From Spirochaetota bacterium (GTDB taxonomy: Bacteria; Spirochaetota; Spirochaetia; Treponematales; Breznakiellaceae): a stretch of 22,733 nucleotides of DNA. The position numbers were made by a program, and so were the translations under genes. The DNA lies in assembly GCA_023406985.1 (NCBI GenBank), contig JAEXTK010000269.1, forward strand, positions 1 through 22,733, written 5' to 3'. Numbering within the stretch: the first letter of the stretch is position 1; every line of letters starts with the position of its first letter. Of the stretch, positions 22,609 through 22,733 are shown in pieces. The notes beneath the pieces are model-generated. The model was given only the letters and a program-made list of their open reading frames with translations, was not told the DNA's origin and searched no databases.

Positions 22609-22733
22609 TAGTGTCCCGAAGATTGGGGAAAAGTAGAGCGGAATAGAAGCGCTACATGCTGTGAGGGCGTACTGAGGATATCCGATTCCCCAGGAGGATA
22701 TCCTTGTTCACCCCTCCCTTCTGTCCCCACGCC
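22609..22733 (+). mobile_element. Left end of a probable insertion sequence (continues beyond the window)
   Basis: AGTGTCCCGAAGATTGGGGA and the bases after it match the hydE 3' repeat and the MITE-like ends. The leader has no gene for about 95 bp and carries a direct repeat GAGGATATCC (22674-22683 and 22694-22703). It ends in an AGGAGG ribosome binding site and the start of an ORF at 22704. The right end is outside the window, so the size and IS family cannot be given. Confidence 0.5.
22704..22733 (+). CDS. First codons of a probable transposase (partial)
   Basis: TTG 22704 is 6 nt after AGGAGG (22692-22697), and the visible codons read MFTPPFCPHA. A start of the MFTPxFCP kind, leading to a Cys/His-rich N-terminus, fits transposases with an N-terminal zinc-binding domain as I recall them. 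Ten codons are too few for proof. The call rests on the strong ribosome binding site, the open frame and the terminal repeat just upstream. Confidence 0.42.
   Translation, partial: MFTPPFCPHA

Overview
The window is GC-rich and densely coding. It looks like chromosomal DNA of an anaerobic diderm bacterium, and a high-GC spirochaete of the Treponema/Spirochaeta type is the best guess. The pointers are a complete [FeFe]-hydrogenase maturation gene set, several lipoproteins with relaxed lipoboxes, a BspA-type leucine-rich-repeat surface lipoprotein, and an unassigned 524-residue protein that resembles spirochaete-restricted proteins. The taxon is an inference; no rRNA or tRNA gene was seen to anchor it.

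Left part (1-5460): the N-terminal part of recG runs off the left edge behind a YggT-type membrane protein. A REC-REC-GGDEF cyclic-di-GMP signalling protein is transcribed divergently from them. Then come, on the minus strand, a lipoprotein metallo-beta-lactamase-fold hydrolase with a good promoter and a palindromic candidate operator, an exported alpha/beta hydrolase, and a Fic-family gene that appears 5'-truncated and internally deleted.

Middle part (5681-13920), all minus strand: a 733-residue LRR lipoprotein, full-length dnaE (replicative polymerase), a lipoprotein purple-acid-phosphatase-like enzyme, and a membrane-anchored class III adenylate cyclase. The last three have a -10-like hexamer exactly 6 nt before the ATG and no Shine-Dalgarno sequence, which suggests leaderless mRNAs.

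Right part (14001-19726), plus strand: a strong promoter drives a TM1266-like regulator gene, hydG, hydE, a fumarase/aspartase-superfamily lyase and hydF, in a tight and mostly overlapping operon. HydG makes the Fe(CO)(CN) synthon, HydE processes it, HydF is the scaffold GTPase that loads HydA, and the lyase may supply ammonia for the azadithiolate bridge. No hydrogenase structural gene lies in the window. The operon carries two kinds of repeats. One is a 15-bp minisatellite shared by hydG and the lyase gene. The other is a terminal-repeat-like sequence that supplies the stop codons of both hydE and hydF.

Right end (19709-22733): a 184-bp MITE-like element with inverted ends separates hydF from an unassigned gene plus a lipoprotein endonuclease/exonuclease/phosphatase-family gene. 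The same terminal sequence appears once more at 22609, followed by a strong ribosome binding site and the first codons of a likely transposase, so an insertion sequence probably starts there and continues past the edge.
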